Source of the DNA: Sphingobacteriales bacterium 44-15
GTDB taxonomy: Bacteria; Bacteroidota; Bacteroidia; Chitinophagales; Chitinophagaceae
Assembly: GCA_001899685.1 (NCBI GenBank)
Contig: MKWG01000013.1
Span: 75,638-139,637, forward strand
Reading direction: 5' to 3'
DNA: 64,000 nt
The notes beneath the pieces are model-generated. The model was not told the DNA's origin. It ran no database searches and saw only the letters and a list, made by a program, of their open reading frames with translations. Below are positions 1-8,453 of this stretch, piece by piece (position 1 is the first letter of the stretch; every line of letters begins with the position of its first letter). Made by a program: the position numbers and the translations under genes.

Positions 1-300
1 GCCGGAGAAAGCGGTAAGAAAACCGGTAGCTCCATACCGCTGTATATTGATCACTTTGTCATACCTGTTTTTCCTGATTTGCCGGAGAAGCTTCCACAAC
101 GATTTGTATTTGCCGTTTTTTTTATCCCATATCATTACTTCATGTATGAAAGGATGGGCTTTCAGCAGGTTTTCATTTCCTTTCCGCAACAGGAAATCTA
201 TTTGGGCTTCCGGGTAAAAGGCGTGCAATTTTTCTACCAGTGCTGTTGCCAGTACCACATCCCCGATAAAAGCTGTTTGTATGATAAGGAATTTTTGCAT
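1..300 (-). CDS. Glycosyltransferase family 9 (heptosyltransferase-like), partial
   Basis: This gene runs off the left edge. The 100 visible residues are the N-terminus, beginning MQKFLIIQTAFIGDVVLATA. That opening, a beta strand followed by a Gly-Asp-x2-x2-(T/A) loop, is characteristic of GT9 ADP-heptose:LPS heptosyltransferases, which add sugars to the lipopolysaccharide core on the inner face of the cytoplasmic membrane. Further matches are the FYPEAQIDFLLRKGNE and NRYDKVINIQRY segments, the usual second and third strands of the N-terminal Rossmann-like lobe. The start is the only ATG consistent with this N-terminus. The exact acceptor cannot be told from this fragment. The family call is secure; a heptose donor is an inference. 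Confidence 0.85.
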   Translation of the reverse strand, partial: MQKFLIIQTAFIGDVVLATALVEKLHAFYPEAQIDFLLRKGNENLLKAHPFIHEVMIWDKKNGKYKSLWKLLRQIRKNRYDKVINIQRYGATGFLTAFSG

Positions 301-350
301 AATGATCCGGTAACAAGTTAAACTTTCTGTAATACAGTTCATTGAAGCGT

Positions 351-454
351 GGGCGCATTTCAAATTTTCGCTGCATATCTTTCCCTAACCCCTGCAATCC
401 CCTCGCCGCGCAGCGGCGAGGGGAGAAAATGATGCGAAAATTTGGAATACGCCC
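351..454. repeat. 104-bp imperfect palindrome with GC-rich core hairpin
   Basis: The arms GGGCGCATTTCAAATTTTCGC (shown here in part as 351-371) and their near-exact inverse at 434-454 frame a perfect core hairpin with 11-bp arms CCCCTCGCCGC at 399-409 and 413-423 around loop GCA. It lies between the stop of tsaC and the start of the GT9 gene, both on the minus strand. It looks like a REP or MITE-like element, or a strong transcript-end structure. Confidence 0.7.
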
Positions 455-470
455 CTTGAACGCCACAGCA

Positions 471-1040
471 TTATCCGCGCAGCATTTTAACCGTTCCGTC
501 GTTATTCCACAGGACCACTGCAGACGGCTGATGTATAGTAGTATCCTCCCGGCGATAGCGCACTACGTAGTCTGCTTTGCTGATGATCTCTTCAGATATT
601 TCGGAAAATACTGCCGGTGCGGGTTGGCCAGATACATTAGCGGAGGTGGATACAAGAGGTTTGCGAAAACGTTTTATAAGATGTCTGCAAAATTCATCCT
701 GCACCAGCCTTATGCCAATGCTGCCGTCTGCTGCTATGAGGTTATCAGCCATGCCTATTGCGCCATGATAGATCACCGTAGTTGGCCGGGATGTTTGCTG
801 CAGGTAGTCAAAAACGCGCAGATCGGGTTGTGCCACATACCGGATGATATCTCTTTCTTCGGCCAGCAGAACGATCAACGCTTTTGATTCCAGTCTCTGC
901 TTGATAGCATATATTTTTTGTACCGCTTCAGCATTGGTAGCATCGCAACCTAGTCCCCATACTGTGTCGGTAGGGTACAATATCACCCCCCCCGCCCTGA
1001 GCACACGAAGGCATTCCTCCACATCTTCTGAAAAATTCAT
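471..1040 (-). CDS. tsaC: L-threonylcarbamoyladenylate synthase (TsaC/YrdC family)
   Basis: The 189-residue product is a single YrdC domain. It makes threonylcarbamoyl-AMP from threonine, bicarbonate and ATP, the first step of the t6A37 tRNA modification, in the cytoplasm. Diagnostic segments are ILYPTDTVWGLGCDA (about 20-34), the KxR region at 48-50, SRPTTVIYHG (84-93), SIGIRLV (107-113) and PLVSTSANVSGQ (128-139). The length fits the short TsaC type, without the extra Sua5 C-terminal domain. It is divergent from dapD, with only 66 bp between the starts. A good promoter ends five bases before the ATG. The family assignment is firm; tsaC rather than another YrdC paralogue is an inference. Confidence 0.9.
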   Translation of the reverse strand: MNFSEDVEECLRVLRAGGVILYPTDTVWGLGCDATNAEAVQKIYAIKQRLESKALIVLLAEERDIIRYVAQPDLRVFDYLQQTSRPTTVIYHGAIGMADNLIAADGSIGIRLVQDEFCRHLIKRFRKPLVSTSANVSGQPAPAVFSEISEEIISKADYVVRYRREDTTIHQPSAVVLWNNDGTVKMLRG

Positions 1041-1044
1041 GCTG

Positions 1045-1073
1045 CAAAAATAGTGATGCGTGGCATAAGCAAA
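1045..1073 (-). promoter_or_regulatory. Promoter of tsaC, Bacteroidota type
   Basis: Read on the minus strand this is TTTG (1073-1070), 17 bases, then TATTTTTG (1052-1045), matching the TTTG/TAnnTTTG consensus of the primary sigma factor. The -7 box ends only five bases from the ATG, so the transcript may be leaderless or nearly so. Confidence 0.5.
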
Positions 1074-1078
1074 CTGAT

Positions 1079-1086
1079 TATGTTTG
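1079..1086 (+). promoter_or_regulatory. Candidate -7 box of dapD
   Basis: TATGTTTG fits TAnnTTTG and lies 20 bases before the dapD ATG. I see no convincing -33 TTTG at the right distance, so this is weaker than the opposing tsaC promoter with which it shares the gap. Confidence 0.4.
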
Positions 1087-1106
1087 CAGAAATAATTGTT
1101 TAAGCA

Positions 1107-1919
1107 ATGGACTTACAAAATTTGATTGCAGAAGCCTGGGCAAACAGGGAACTGCTAAAGGAAGAAGAATATAAAGAGGCTGTAAAATCAGTTATTGAAG
1201 ATATTGATAAGGGGCGCCTTCGTACCGCAGCCCCCACGGAAAACGGGTGGGTGGTGAATGAATGGGTAAAGCAGGCTATCCTGCTGTATTTTGGCATACA
1301 AACCATGCAAACCTGGAGCGTAGGCCCGATGGAGTTTAATGATAAAATGATTTTGAAAAGCGGGTACCGGGATCTTGGGGTAAGAGTGGTGCCGCACGCT
1401 ATTGCCCGCTATGGCGCGTATATATCTAAAAATGTGGTGCTGATGCCGAGCTATGTAAATATCGGCGCTTATGTAGATGAAGGTACAATGGTAGATACCT
1501 GGGCTACTGTAGGAAGCTGCGCCCAGATAGGGAAAAACGTGCACCTCAGCGGCGGAGTAGGTATCGGCGGCGTGCTGGAGCCTTTGCAGGCAAGCCCTGT
1601 GATCATTGAGGATGGCTGTTTTATCGGCAGCCGCTGTATAGTGGTAGAAGGGGTGATAGTGGAAAAAGAAGCTGTGCTGGGAGCAAATGTAGTGCTTACC
1701 AAAAGCACCAAGATCATTGATGTGAGCGGGCAGGAACCGGTGGAGTACAAAGGAAGAATACCCTCGCGCAGCGTGGTTATTCCCGGCACTTATAATAAAA
1801 AATTCCCTGCCGGGGAATATGGGGTGAGCTGCGCGCTGATCATAGGCCAGCGTAAAGCCAGTACCGACCTTAAGACAAGCCTCAATGATGCCCTGCGAGA
1901 TTTTGCGGTGAGCATATAA
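1107..1919 (+). CDS. dapD: 2,3,4,5-tetrahydropyridine-2,6-dicarboxylate N-succinyltransferase
   Basis: This 270-residue enzyme transfers succinyl from succinyl-CoA to tetrahydrodipicolinate in the succinylase branch of lysine and meso-diaminopimelate synthesis (cytoplasm). An N-terminal helical domain (about 1-95) is followed by a left-handed beta helix of hexapeptide repeats (about 100-225), with segments such as VVLMPSYVNIGAYVDEG, GVGIGGVLEPLQ and ENGCFIGSR-like IIEDGCFIGSRCIVVEG. Length and architecture are those of the trimeric DapD family. The ATG at 1107 gives the canonical N-terminus MDLQNLIAEAWANRE. It is apparently monocistronic, divergent from tsaC, and followed by a tRNA gene. Confidence 0.95.
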   Translation: MDLQNLIAEAWANRELLKEEEYKEAVKSVIEDIDKGRLRTAAPTENGWVVNEWVKQAILLYFGIQTMQTWSVGPMEFNDKMILKSGYRDLGVRVVPHAIARYGAYISKNVVLMPSYVNIGAYVDEGTMVDTWATVGSCAQIGKNVHLSGGVGIGGVLEPLQASPVIIEDGCFIGSRCIVVEGVIVEKEAVLGANVVLTKSTKIIDVSGQEPVEYKGRIPSRSVVIPGTYNKKFPAGEYGVSCALIIGQRKASTDLKTSLNDALRDFAVSI

Positions 1920-2006
1920 GGGATAATTTTTATCCGGGGAGAAATTTAGATCAGAAATAATTATTCCCCTTATATTTGCACCCCGCATTGAAAACCGGAT
2001 GCGCAT

Positions 2007-2088
2007 GCCCGGGTGGCGAAATTGGTAGACGCACCGTCTTCAGGTGGCGGCGCCGCGAGGTGTGCTGGTTCGAATCCAGTCCCGGGCA
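2007..2088 (+). tRNA. tRNA-Leu (anticodon CAG)
   Basis: The 7-bp acceptor stem GCCCGGG/CCCGGGC (2007-2013 with 2081-2087), a D arm, an anticodon stem CCGTC/GGCGG around loop TTCAGGT, a long type II variable arm (CGCC..GGTG) and a T arm with loop TTCGAAT all fold. The anticodon at 2041-2043 is CAG, reading CUG. No CCA is encoded. The long variable arm fits leucine. Confidence 0.95.
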
Positions 2089-2094
2089 CTTAGG

Positions 2095-2126
2095 AGGGCA
2101 ATGTTTTAAAGCATTGCCCTTTTTTA
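2095..2126 (+). terminator. Rho-independent terminator after tRNA-Leu
   Basis: A 9-bp perfect stem AGGGCAATG / CATTGCCCT with an 8-base loop is followed by a run of six T, starting seven bases after the tRNA. Confidence 0.9.
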
Positions 2127-2286
2127 TTTATATCTCCTGAAATCTGCCCCCACTCTATATTTTATTGCAAAATAGCATTGAATTAGCCCACGGAAAGTCC
2201 GCTTCGTCATTCACTGTGAATACTTTAAATGTCGATTCTTAACCTGTTTTTCAGCATAACAAACTTTTGTTACATCCGATATAAGA

Positions 2287-3162
2287 TCAATTATTCAGGG
2301 ACTTATTTCTAGAAATAAGCGATTGCAGAATAACGGAAGCTGCTACAAAGAACAGTCCCACGTAAAAAGACAGGTTTACCTGTCTGCCTTCGTCGAAAAA
2401 AAGAAATGCAATGATAATTGCATAGATTGGTTCCAGGTTGAAGGTAAGGTTGACTGTAAAAGCTGGTATCCGCTTTAAGGATTCTGCAAACAAAATATAT
2501 AAGCCCACAGTACAGAATAAAGATAAGAGCAGCAGGTATATCGTATCGTTCAGTCCCGGAATAAGCTTTTCCACCGGAAAATAATAAAGATATAAAGGCA
2601 TCAAAAGTCCGAGACCTGCCGTTCCTCCGATCATTTGATAGTAGTTGATCAGCTTACTGTCATAAGTATTGACGAGGCGCTCATTATAAATGGTGTAAAG
2701 CGCTGCAAAGGCAGCCGAAATCACTCCCAGTGTTATGCCTGACTGGTAAGAGGCATCAAAATGGAAGATCAGCGCAATGCCGAGCAATGTAAGCGTGCTT
2801 AATAAGAGTTCCGATAGGGCAAACTTTTTTTTATTAATGACCGGTTCAAAAATCGCGGTAAAGAAACTGGTCAGGCTGTAGCAAACGACACCAATGGAAA
2901 TATTTGAATATTTGATGCTCCCATAAAAGAATACCCAGTGTGTTGTGATCAGCATTCCGGTTTTTGCAATACCGGCTTTTTCCGTCAGCGTTATGGCGGT
3001 GCTGATCTTAAAGAGCCTTACAATGAAAAACAGCCAGATAAACGAGAAAAATACCCTGTACCAGACTAAAAGCCCCTCATTGAGAGTGATGAGCTTGCCA
3101 AAAATGCCTGTGAAGCCGGCAAGGACGACTGCTATATGGAGCAATACGTATGATCTTTTCAT
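2287..3162 (-). CDS. EamA/DMT-family transporter
   Basis: The 291-residue product is almost entirely hydrophobic, with about ten predicted membrane segments arranged as two EamA-like repeats of five, the standard drug/metabolite transporter layout. Typical features are the GFTGIFGKLITLNEGLLVWYR opening, shown in part by GIFGKLI, the THWVFFYGSIKYSN segment ending the first repeat region, and the LEPIYAIIIAFLFFDEG motif near residue 245, which is a strong EamA signature. It sits in the cytoplasmic membrane. The substrate cannot be read from sequence. It is divergent from the next gene with about 70 bp between them. Confidence 0.88.
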   Translation of the reverse strand: MKRSYVLLHIAVVLAGFTGIFGKLITLNEGLLVWYRVFFSFIWLFFIVRLFKISTAITLTEKAGIAKTGMLITTHWVFFYGSIKYSNISIGVVCYSLTSFFTAIFEPVINKKKFALSELLLSTLTLLGIALIFHFDASYQSGITLGVISAAFAALYTIYNERLVNTYDSKLINYYQMIGGTAGLGLLMPLYLYYFPVEKLIPGLNDTIYLLLLSLFCTVGLYILFAESLKRIPAFTVNLTFNLEPIYAIIIAFLFFDEGRQVNLSFYVGLFFVAASVILQSLISRNKSLNN

Positions 3163-3231
3163 AAAAGCGGGAAGTTATACAGGTTTTGCTATAACTTCCG
3201 CTCTTACCAATAAAATTATATAACCTCCTTA

Positions 3232-4581
3232 ATGAATATAATGAAAGTTGTTAAGCTTTTGCTGATTGCTATATTGTTTGTTTCTTCATCCGGGTATGCT
3301 CAGCATATTGAACAACGATCAGTTATCCCGCAGGAAGATTTTTTGTTCCTTGAAAATATAACTAAAGATGTACTGGAGGCTTCCCGTATATACCCCGGAC
3401 AGTTTGTTTCAAAAGAATCCGGTTCCAATAAAACAGGCGGAACTTTGATCAGACCCGGCGGAAGAAATGCTTATCCGGCCTTTTGGATAAGGGATTATGC
3501 TATGTCTCTTGAAACAGGATTGGTATCTGAAGAAGAGCAGAGGCACATGCTGCTGCTTACAGCGTCTACCCAGTGTGACCAGTCACGGATGACAAAGGGC
3601 GGGAGCCTGATCCCGTTTGGCGCTGTTGCCGATCATATCCGTATTGACGATGGTAAGCCAATCTACTTTCCAGGCACATACGATTATGAGCAACAGGGAA
3701 TACCTCAATGGGGATCATTGCCGCCATTTTGCGATCAGTTTTATTTTATTCACATGGCCTATTGCTATGTAAAACAAACACGTGATCCTAAAATACTATT
3801 GAAAGAAATAAATGGCATACGATTAATTGACAGACTGAAAACAGCCTTTCATGTTCCGCCTTCAAACGATAGCAATCATATTGTATATACTACTGAAGCT
3901 ATGCGAGGCGTTGATTTTGGCTTCAGAGATGCCCAAACTATCACCGGTGATCTTTGTTTTGTATCTGTTTTAAAATATAATGCTGCTCATGAACTGGCTG
4001 CCTTGCTGCAGATGCTTAAAAGCAACAATGCAAACCAATATCTCTGCATAGCGGAAAAGATCAAACAAAGCATATCCGGTATTTTCATGGATGAAAGAGG
4101 GATGTTACTTGCTTCTACAGGTAAAAGCAGGCAGCCGGATGTATGGGCAACTGCGTTTGCTGTTTACTCAGGGATACTTGAAGGCAATGAGCTTAAAAAA
4201 GCATGTAAGGTGCTCGCCGGCGCTTACAAGGCCGGCACATTAAGTTATGAGGGTAATATCAGGCACCTTCTTACAACAGATGATTTTAATGACAAAACCG
4301 CCTGGGAAATTTCTCTTTCTGCTAAAAATACCTATCAAAACGGAGCTTACTGGGGCACACCTCTCGGTTGGGTTTGTTATGCGATCAACCTGGAAGATAC
4401 TTATTCTGCATCCCAACTTGCAGAGGAATATATTAATGAGCTAAGAGAGAACGACTTTAGGAAAGGTGATGCATTTGGCGCACCGTATGAATGTTTTAAT
4501 AAATCTGGCTACAATCAAAATCCTGTATACCTGACTTCTGTTGCATGCCCGCTGATCGCTTTCAGAAAGCTGGTCAGGTAA
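3232..4581 (+). CDS. Secreted six-hairpin glycosidase-like protein
   Basis: The 449-residue product has a signal peptide (about 1-23, ending GYAQ). The motif RNAYPAFWIRDYAMSLE (about 78-94) resembles the W-x-RD element of (alpha/alpha)6-barrel glycoside hydrolases such as GH15, and the regular spacing of helices with aromatic-rich loops (GTYDYEQQGIPQWG, NGAYWGTPLGW) fits that fold. It is probably periplasmic or outside the cell and acts on a glycan, but I cannot name a family or substrate. An in-frame ATG at 3241 is an alternative start. It is monocistronic. Confidence 0.6.
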   Translation: MNIMKVVKLLLIAILFVSSSGYAQHIEQRSVIPQEDFLFLENITKDVLEASRIYPGQFVSKESGSNKTGGTLIRPGGRNAYPAFWIRDYAMSLETGLVSEEEQRHMLLLTASTQCDQSRMTKGGSLIPFGAVADHIRIDDGKPIYFPGTYDYEQQGIPQWGSLPPFCDQFYFIHMAYCYVKQTRDPKILLKEINGIRLIDRLKTAFHVPPSNDSNHIVYTTEAMRGVDFGFRDAQTITGDLCFVSVLKYNAAHELAALLQMLKSNNANQYLCIAEKIKQSISGIFMDERGMLLASTGKSRQPDVWATAFAVYSGILEGNELKKACKVLAGAYKAGTLSYEGNIRHLLTTDDFNDKTAWEISLSAKNTYQNGAYWGTPLGWVCYAINLEDTYSASQLAEEYINELRENDFRKGDAFGAPYECFNKSGYNQNPVYLTSVACPLIAFRKLVR

Positions 4582-4765
4582 GATTGCATGTTGTCTTTTC
4601 GCAGTTCAAATTTTCAGCCTGTTATGGGAAGTATGATTGAGATTAACTATTCTCCGTAATCAGATACCTTTCGATTCGGCAAAAATTGCAGGTGAGCCTT
4701 ATGTTTTTTCGGTAAAGTTTTGAGTATTTTTACCCTTTTGAACTCATTTTACTTAAACCGACTTG

Positions 4766-7216
4766 ATGAAATTTTTATCTTCCCATGTTGTTGTATGTAA
4801 AGAAAAACTATACTGTACTGCCGTCGCTTTTCTATTGCTCATCTCTGTTTTGCACACATTTGCCCAAAAAAATAATTTCTGTACTGTCACGGGAAAGCTG
4901 GTGGATGCCGAGCATAATACAGCGCTGGGATTTGCTACGGTAAGCTTATTTGCCACCGGGGACAGTGTTGCTGTCAGCACCATTAATACTGCGGAGGACG
5001 GAAGTTTTTCGATCAGTGCATCTCCCGGCAGCTACCGGGTTGAAATTGATTTCATCGGGTATGAATCCTACCGGTCGTCCCTCCTCCAGCTTTCGACAGG
5101 CCACCCGCTTCATAAGCTGGGAACGATCAAACTGAAAGCCTCTACCAAAACACTTGATGAAGTATTGGTGCGTGCTGAAAAAAGCAGCATGACATTATCT
5201 CTTGATAAAAGGATATTCAACGTTGGAAAAGATCTTGCTAATGCAGGAGGAAATGCAGCAGATATATTGAGCAATATTCCTTCGGTAGCTGTGGATGCTG
5301 ATGGCAATGTGAGCCTGCGGGGCAGCAGTGTCCGTATTTTGATTGATGGCAAGCCTTCCGGTCTGGTCAGCATTAAAGGCGGTGCAGGTCTTCAGCAGTT
5401 GCAGGGCAGCATGGTAGACCGGGTGGAGATCATCACCAACCCTTCTGCACGCTATGAAGCCGAAGGGATGGGCGGTATTATCAATATTGTTCTGAAAAAA
5501 GAAAAAAGAGAAGGCTTTAACGGGTCTTTTGATCTTATTGCAGGATATCCTGAAAATTTTGGCGTGGCTGCCAATGTTAATTACCGGAAGAAAAACCTGA
5601 ACTTCTTTATTAACTATACCACTTCTTATCGTAATGCGCCCGGAAAGAACAGCCAGTACCAGGAGTTTTACAGGAATGATACCACATTCATCAGCACCAA
5701 AGATATGGAGCATCATTTAAAGGGACTTTACAATACGGCGAGGGCAGGTCTGGATTATTATTTTGACGACAGGAATATTCTCACCGCAGCCTATACCTAC
5801 CGTATCAGCAAAGGAAAACGCTATTCGGATATCGTATATCATGATTATCTCAATTCCCTGAAAAACCCTGTTGATATCAGCTACCGCACCCAGGATGAGA
5901 CTGAAACAGAGCCTAATTCAGAATATGCGCTGACCTATAAGCGCAATTTCAAGAGGGAAGGGCAGGAACTGACAGCCGATGTAAGGTATCTCGACAACTG
6001 GGAGGATTCGGACCAGTTCTTTGGTGAGGATATCTATAACCCGGATGGCAGCCATTCCGGCATTCCTTACCTCCTGCAGCGGGCTGTAAATTATGAGACC
6101 GAAAAGCAATACCTGGTGCAGGTGGATTATGTGCATCCCTTTGGTGAAAAGGCAAAGTTTGAGACCGGTCTGAGAAGCAGCTTCAGGGATATGACCAATA
6201 ATTATACCGTCACCCAGCAAAACGAAGATGAGAGCTGGTTTGAAGTGCCCGGGCTTACCAATGATTTTGTATATAATGAAAAGATCAGTGCCCTGTATGC
6301 CATAATGAGCAATAAAGTGAAGAAGTTTTCCTACCAGGCGGGACTGCGTGCTGAGCTGACCGATGTTACCACCACGCTTAAGCAGACCAATGAAGTAAAT
6401 CCCAGGAAGTATACTAATCTTTTCCCCAGTGTGCATGTTACTTACGACCTGCCCAAAGGGCATGCTGTGCAGGTAAGCTATAGCAGGCGTATACGCAGAC
6501 CTGCCTATAACGATCTAAGTCCCTTTATGACCTATAGCGACAACCGCAATTACTGGAGCGGCAATCCCGATCTCAACCCGGAGTTCACCAATTCATTCGA
6601 AGCGGGGCATATCAAATACCTGAGTGGCGCTTCTATAAGCACTTCTTTTTATTACAGGTATACCAAAGGCAAGATAATGCAGGTGCGCAAAGTGGATGCA
6701 TCCGGTAATTCCGTAACGCTTCCTCAAAACCTGGCTACCGAAAATTCGTTTGGCGCAGAGCTTACAGGCTCTTATTCCCCCTGGCAGTGGTGGAAGATGG
6801 ACGGAAGCTTTAACTTCTTCCGCGCTATTACGGATGGCAGTAATCTTGATGAATCTTTTAAAAGCGATACTTATAGCTGGTTGTTCCGTTTTCTTTCGCG
6901 GATCACTGTATGGAAGAATACGGACATACAGTTGCGCGGCAACTATGAAGCGCCGCAAAAAACGCCGCAGGGCAGAAGAAAATCCCTTGCCACCATGGAC
7001 TTTGCGGTAAGCAAGGATATACTGAAAAACAATGCTACTATTACGCTCAATGTGGTGGACATTTTTAATTCAAGGAAATACCGCTCCGTTATAGAGGGAG
7101 ATGATTTCTATATTGTAACCAACTCGCAGGGAAGGATGCGCCAGGCAAATCTTACGTTCAATTACCGTTTGAGGCAGGCGAAGAAGAAGGAAAAAGTGTC
7201 GCTTGAAGGGGAGTAG
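4766..7216 (+). CDS. TonB-dependent outer-membrane beta-barrel receptor
   Basis: The 816-residue product has a signal peptide (about 1-33), a CarboxypepD_reg-like beta-sandwich (about 37-115, with LVDAEHNTALGFATVSL and GYESYR), a plug domain (about 120-225; LDEVLVRAEKS, GGNAADILSNIPSV, VRILIDGKPSG, VDRVEIITNPSARYEAEGMG) and an outer-membrane barrel of the OMP_b-brl_3 type to the C-terminus. It belongs to the receptors lacking SusD partners. It imports or binds an unknown ligand using TonB energy. Translation should begin at the ATG at 4766 and not at the TTG just before it. No regulator is adjacent. Confidence 0.88.
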   Translation: MKFLSSHVVVCKEKLYCTAVAFLLLISVLHTFAQKNNFCTVTGKLVDAEHNTALGFATVSLFATGDSVAVSTINTAEDGSFSISASPGSYRVEIDFIGYESYRSSLLQLSTGHPLHKLGTIKLKASTKTLDEVLVRAEKSSMTLSLDKRIFNVGKDLANAGGNAADILSNIPSVAVDADGNVSLRGSSVRILIDGKPSGLVSIKGGAGLQQLQGSMVDRVEIITNPSARYEAEGMGGIINIVLKKEKREGFNGSFDLIAGYPENFGVAANVNYRKKNLNFFINYTTSYRNAPGKNSQYQEFYRNDTTFISTKDMEHHLKGLYNTARAGLDYYFDDRNILTAAYTYRISKGKRYSDIVYHDYLNSLKNPVDISYRTQDETETEPNSEYALTYKRNFKREGQELTADVRYLDNWEDSDQFFGEDIYNPDGSHSGIPYLLQRAVNYETEKQYLVQVDYVHPFGEKAKFETGLRSSFRDMTNNYTVTQQNEDESWFEVPGLTNDFVYNEKISALYAIMSNKVKKFSYQAGLRAELTDVTTTLKQTNEVNPRKYTNLFPSVHVTYDLPKGHAVQVSYSRRIRRPAYNDLSPFMTYSDNRNYWSGNPDLNPEFTNSFEAGHIKYLSGASISTSFYYRYTKGKIMQVRKVDASGNSVTLPQNLATENSFGAELTGSYSPWQWWKMDGSFNFFRAITDGSNLDESFKSDTYSWLFRFLSRITVWKNTDIQLRGNYEAPQKTPQGRRKSLATMDFAVSKDILKNNATITLNVVDIFNSRKYRSVIEGDDFYIVTNSQGRMRQANLTFNYRLRQAKKKEKVSLEGE

Positions 7217-7224
7217 GGGAGCGG

Positions 7225-7436
7225 GTTACGGGTTTCAAGTTTCTGGTTACAGGTTTCAGGCTTCACAAGTTGTAACTTACTTCTTACCACTTACGCTCAA
7301 CAAGAGCTGTAAACCCAGTTGTATTTTGTTGAACGATTCTATGATAGATAAAAAGTGGTAAGTGGTAAGTCGTAAGTGGTGTAAAACGCTACCGGTGAGA
7401 GGCGCAACCTGAAACTTGAAACCTGCCACTTCCTCA
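7225..7436. repeat. Nested palindromic word repeats after the receptor gene
   Basis: The outer arms contain GTTTCAAGTTTC and GGTTTCAGG, answered near 7410-7430 by CCTGAAACTTGAAACCTG. The inner arms contain CTTACCACTTACG, answered by AAGTGGTAAGTGGTAAG and CGTAAGTGG near 7350-7380. It can fold into one long cruciform between two convergent genes and probably ends transcription on both sides. Confidence 0.6.
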
Positions 7437-7679
7437 CTATTTCCCACCGCCATTATCATAATAATAAGTCAGCGCTCCGCTGGGGCATTTTTTTACCTGT
7501 GCTTCTATTTCAGCAGAAGAGGCTTCCGTTGGTTTTATCCAGGGACGTTCTTTGGAGTTAAAGACGGCTGGCAGGCCGGTTGCCTGTTTCCAGCAGATAG
7601 TGGAATGAATGCATACTGATGGCTGCCATACTATAGTTATTTCTCTGTTTGTATATTTTGGGGTGATATTTTTCTCCAT
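7437..7679 (-). CDS. YjdI-type (4Fe-4S)-binding small protein
   Basis: The 80-residue protein matches the divergent ferredoxin-like mono-cluster family (Fer4_19/YjdI). The cysteines are C23, C29 and C65 in CIHSTICW and the hallmark KKCPSGALTYY; between them is the family PAVFN...RPWIKP segment. These small cytoplasmic proteins probably bind one Fe-S cluster and are often beside GNAT acetyltransferases, which is not the case here. It is convergent with the TonB receptor. Function is unknown beyond the presumed redox or sensing role. Confidence 0.8.
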   Translation of the reverse strand: MEKNITPKYTNREITIVWQPSVCIHSTICWKQATGLPAVFNSKERPWIKPTEASSAEIEAQVKKCPSGALTYYYDNGGGK

Positions 7680-7788
7680 CCTGCAATATTGTTGCTAAAA
7701 GGTACGAAAATTATCAGTATGATTTTCTTCAATTCTTCTTGGATATATATCAAATTTGCGGACAGTACTTAAAAAGAAAAATTATTTT

Positions 7789-8364
7789 ATGAAACAGTAT
7801 CTCTTCTCCCGTTTTTCCTTATTTATCCTCCTGTTAGCGGGGATTATGACCATAGCTTATTCCTGCAAAAAAGATAATGGCTCAACAGGCGATGGCTCCG
7901 GCTATTACATGCGTTTCAAGATCAATGGTACGCTTGTGGAATATAAAGGACAGGTGGAAGGTACTTTTAATAAGGTTACTTCCTTACAGCACAATACTTC
8001 ACTGGCAGGACTAAAAGAGGCGCTTGTGGCCAATAAAAACAATATGACGCTCCTGCTTGCTACAGAGGATGACACCCAGACAGGGCTTTCTTATACGAGC
8101 TATACTACCAGCGCATCCGGCATGCAAAAGGCCAAGCTGGCTAATATTGTATATAAGGATGAAAGCGGAACCGATTATCTATCCTGGATGGAGGAATTTG
8201 CGACAGGCCTGCCTTCCGGTACAGAAACGAATGCGGTAATAAAAGTTACGGAGGCGGCTTCGGGCTATATTAAAGGTAATTTTTCCGGGGTAATGTATAA
8301 TGCTGATTATTCAAAGAAGCTGAATGTTACGGAGGGCGAGTTTTATGCCCGGCGGTTCAACTGA
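7789..8364 (+). CDS. Putative lipoprotein of unknown function
   Basis: The 191-residue product begins with a lipoprotein signal ending in a lipobox-like AYSC with lipidated C26, followed by KKDNGSTGDGSG. The mature part is about 165 residues of mixed beta strands (YYMRFKINGTLVEYKG, SGYIKGNFSGVMYN, VTEGEFYARRF), resembling the many Bacteroidota lipoproteins with a beta-sandwich that ends in a 'G-x-F-x-(A/G)' strand. I do not recognise a named family. The ATG at 7789 is chosen because it places the signal peptide at the N-terminus. The next gene follows after 89 bp with its own promoter. Confidence 0.7.
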   Translation: MKQYLFSRFSLFILLLAGIMTIAYSCKKDNGSTGDGSGYYMRFKINGTLVEYKGQVEGTFNKVTSLQHNTSLAGLKEALVANKNNMTLLLATEDDTQTGLSYTSYTTSASGMQKAKLANIVYKDESGTDYLSWMEEFATGLPSGTETNAVIKVTEAASGYIKGNFSGVMYNADYSKKLNVTEGEFYARRFN

Positions 8365-8393
8365 GCCGGTTAATAATAAATTGTCCTTACCTA

Positions 8394-8423
8394 TTGCATT
8401 ACCTATTTGTTGTAATATTTTTG
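8394..8423 (+). promoter_or_regulatory. Promoter of the small beta-barrel gene at 8454
   Basis: TTG (8394-8396), 19 bases, then TATTTTTG (8416-8423) match the Bacteroidota consensus; the ATG is 30 bases downstream of the -7 box. Confidence 0.6.
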
Positions 8424-8453
8424 TACAATATTTTTTGTCAAAAAAAATCATTT

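Noticed and set aside
342-887. Long plus-strand frame opposite tsaC
   Set aside because: It overlaps a clear TsaC gene and the palindrome, and has no protein character.
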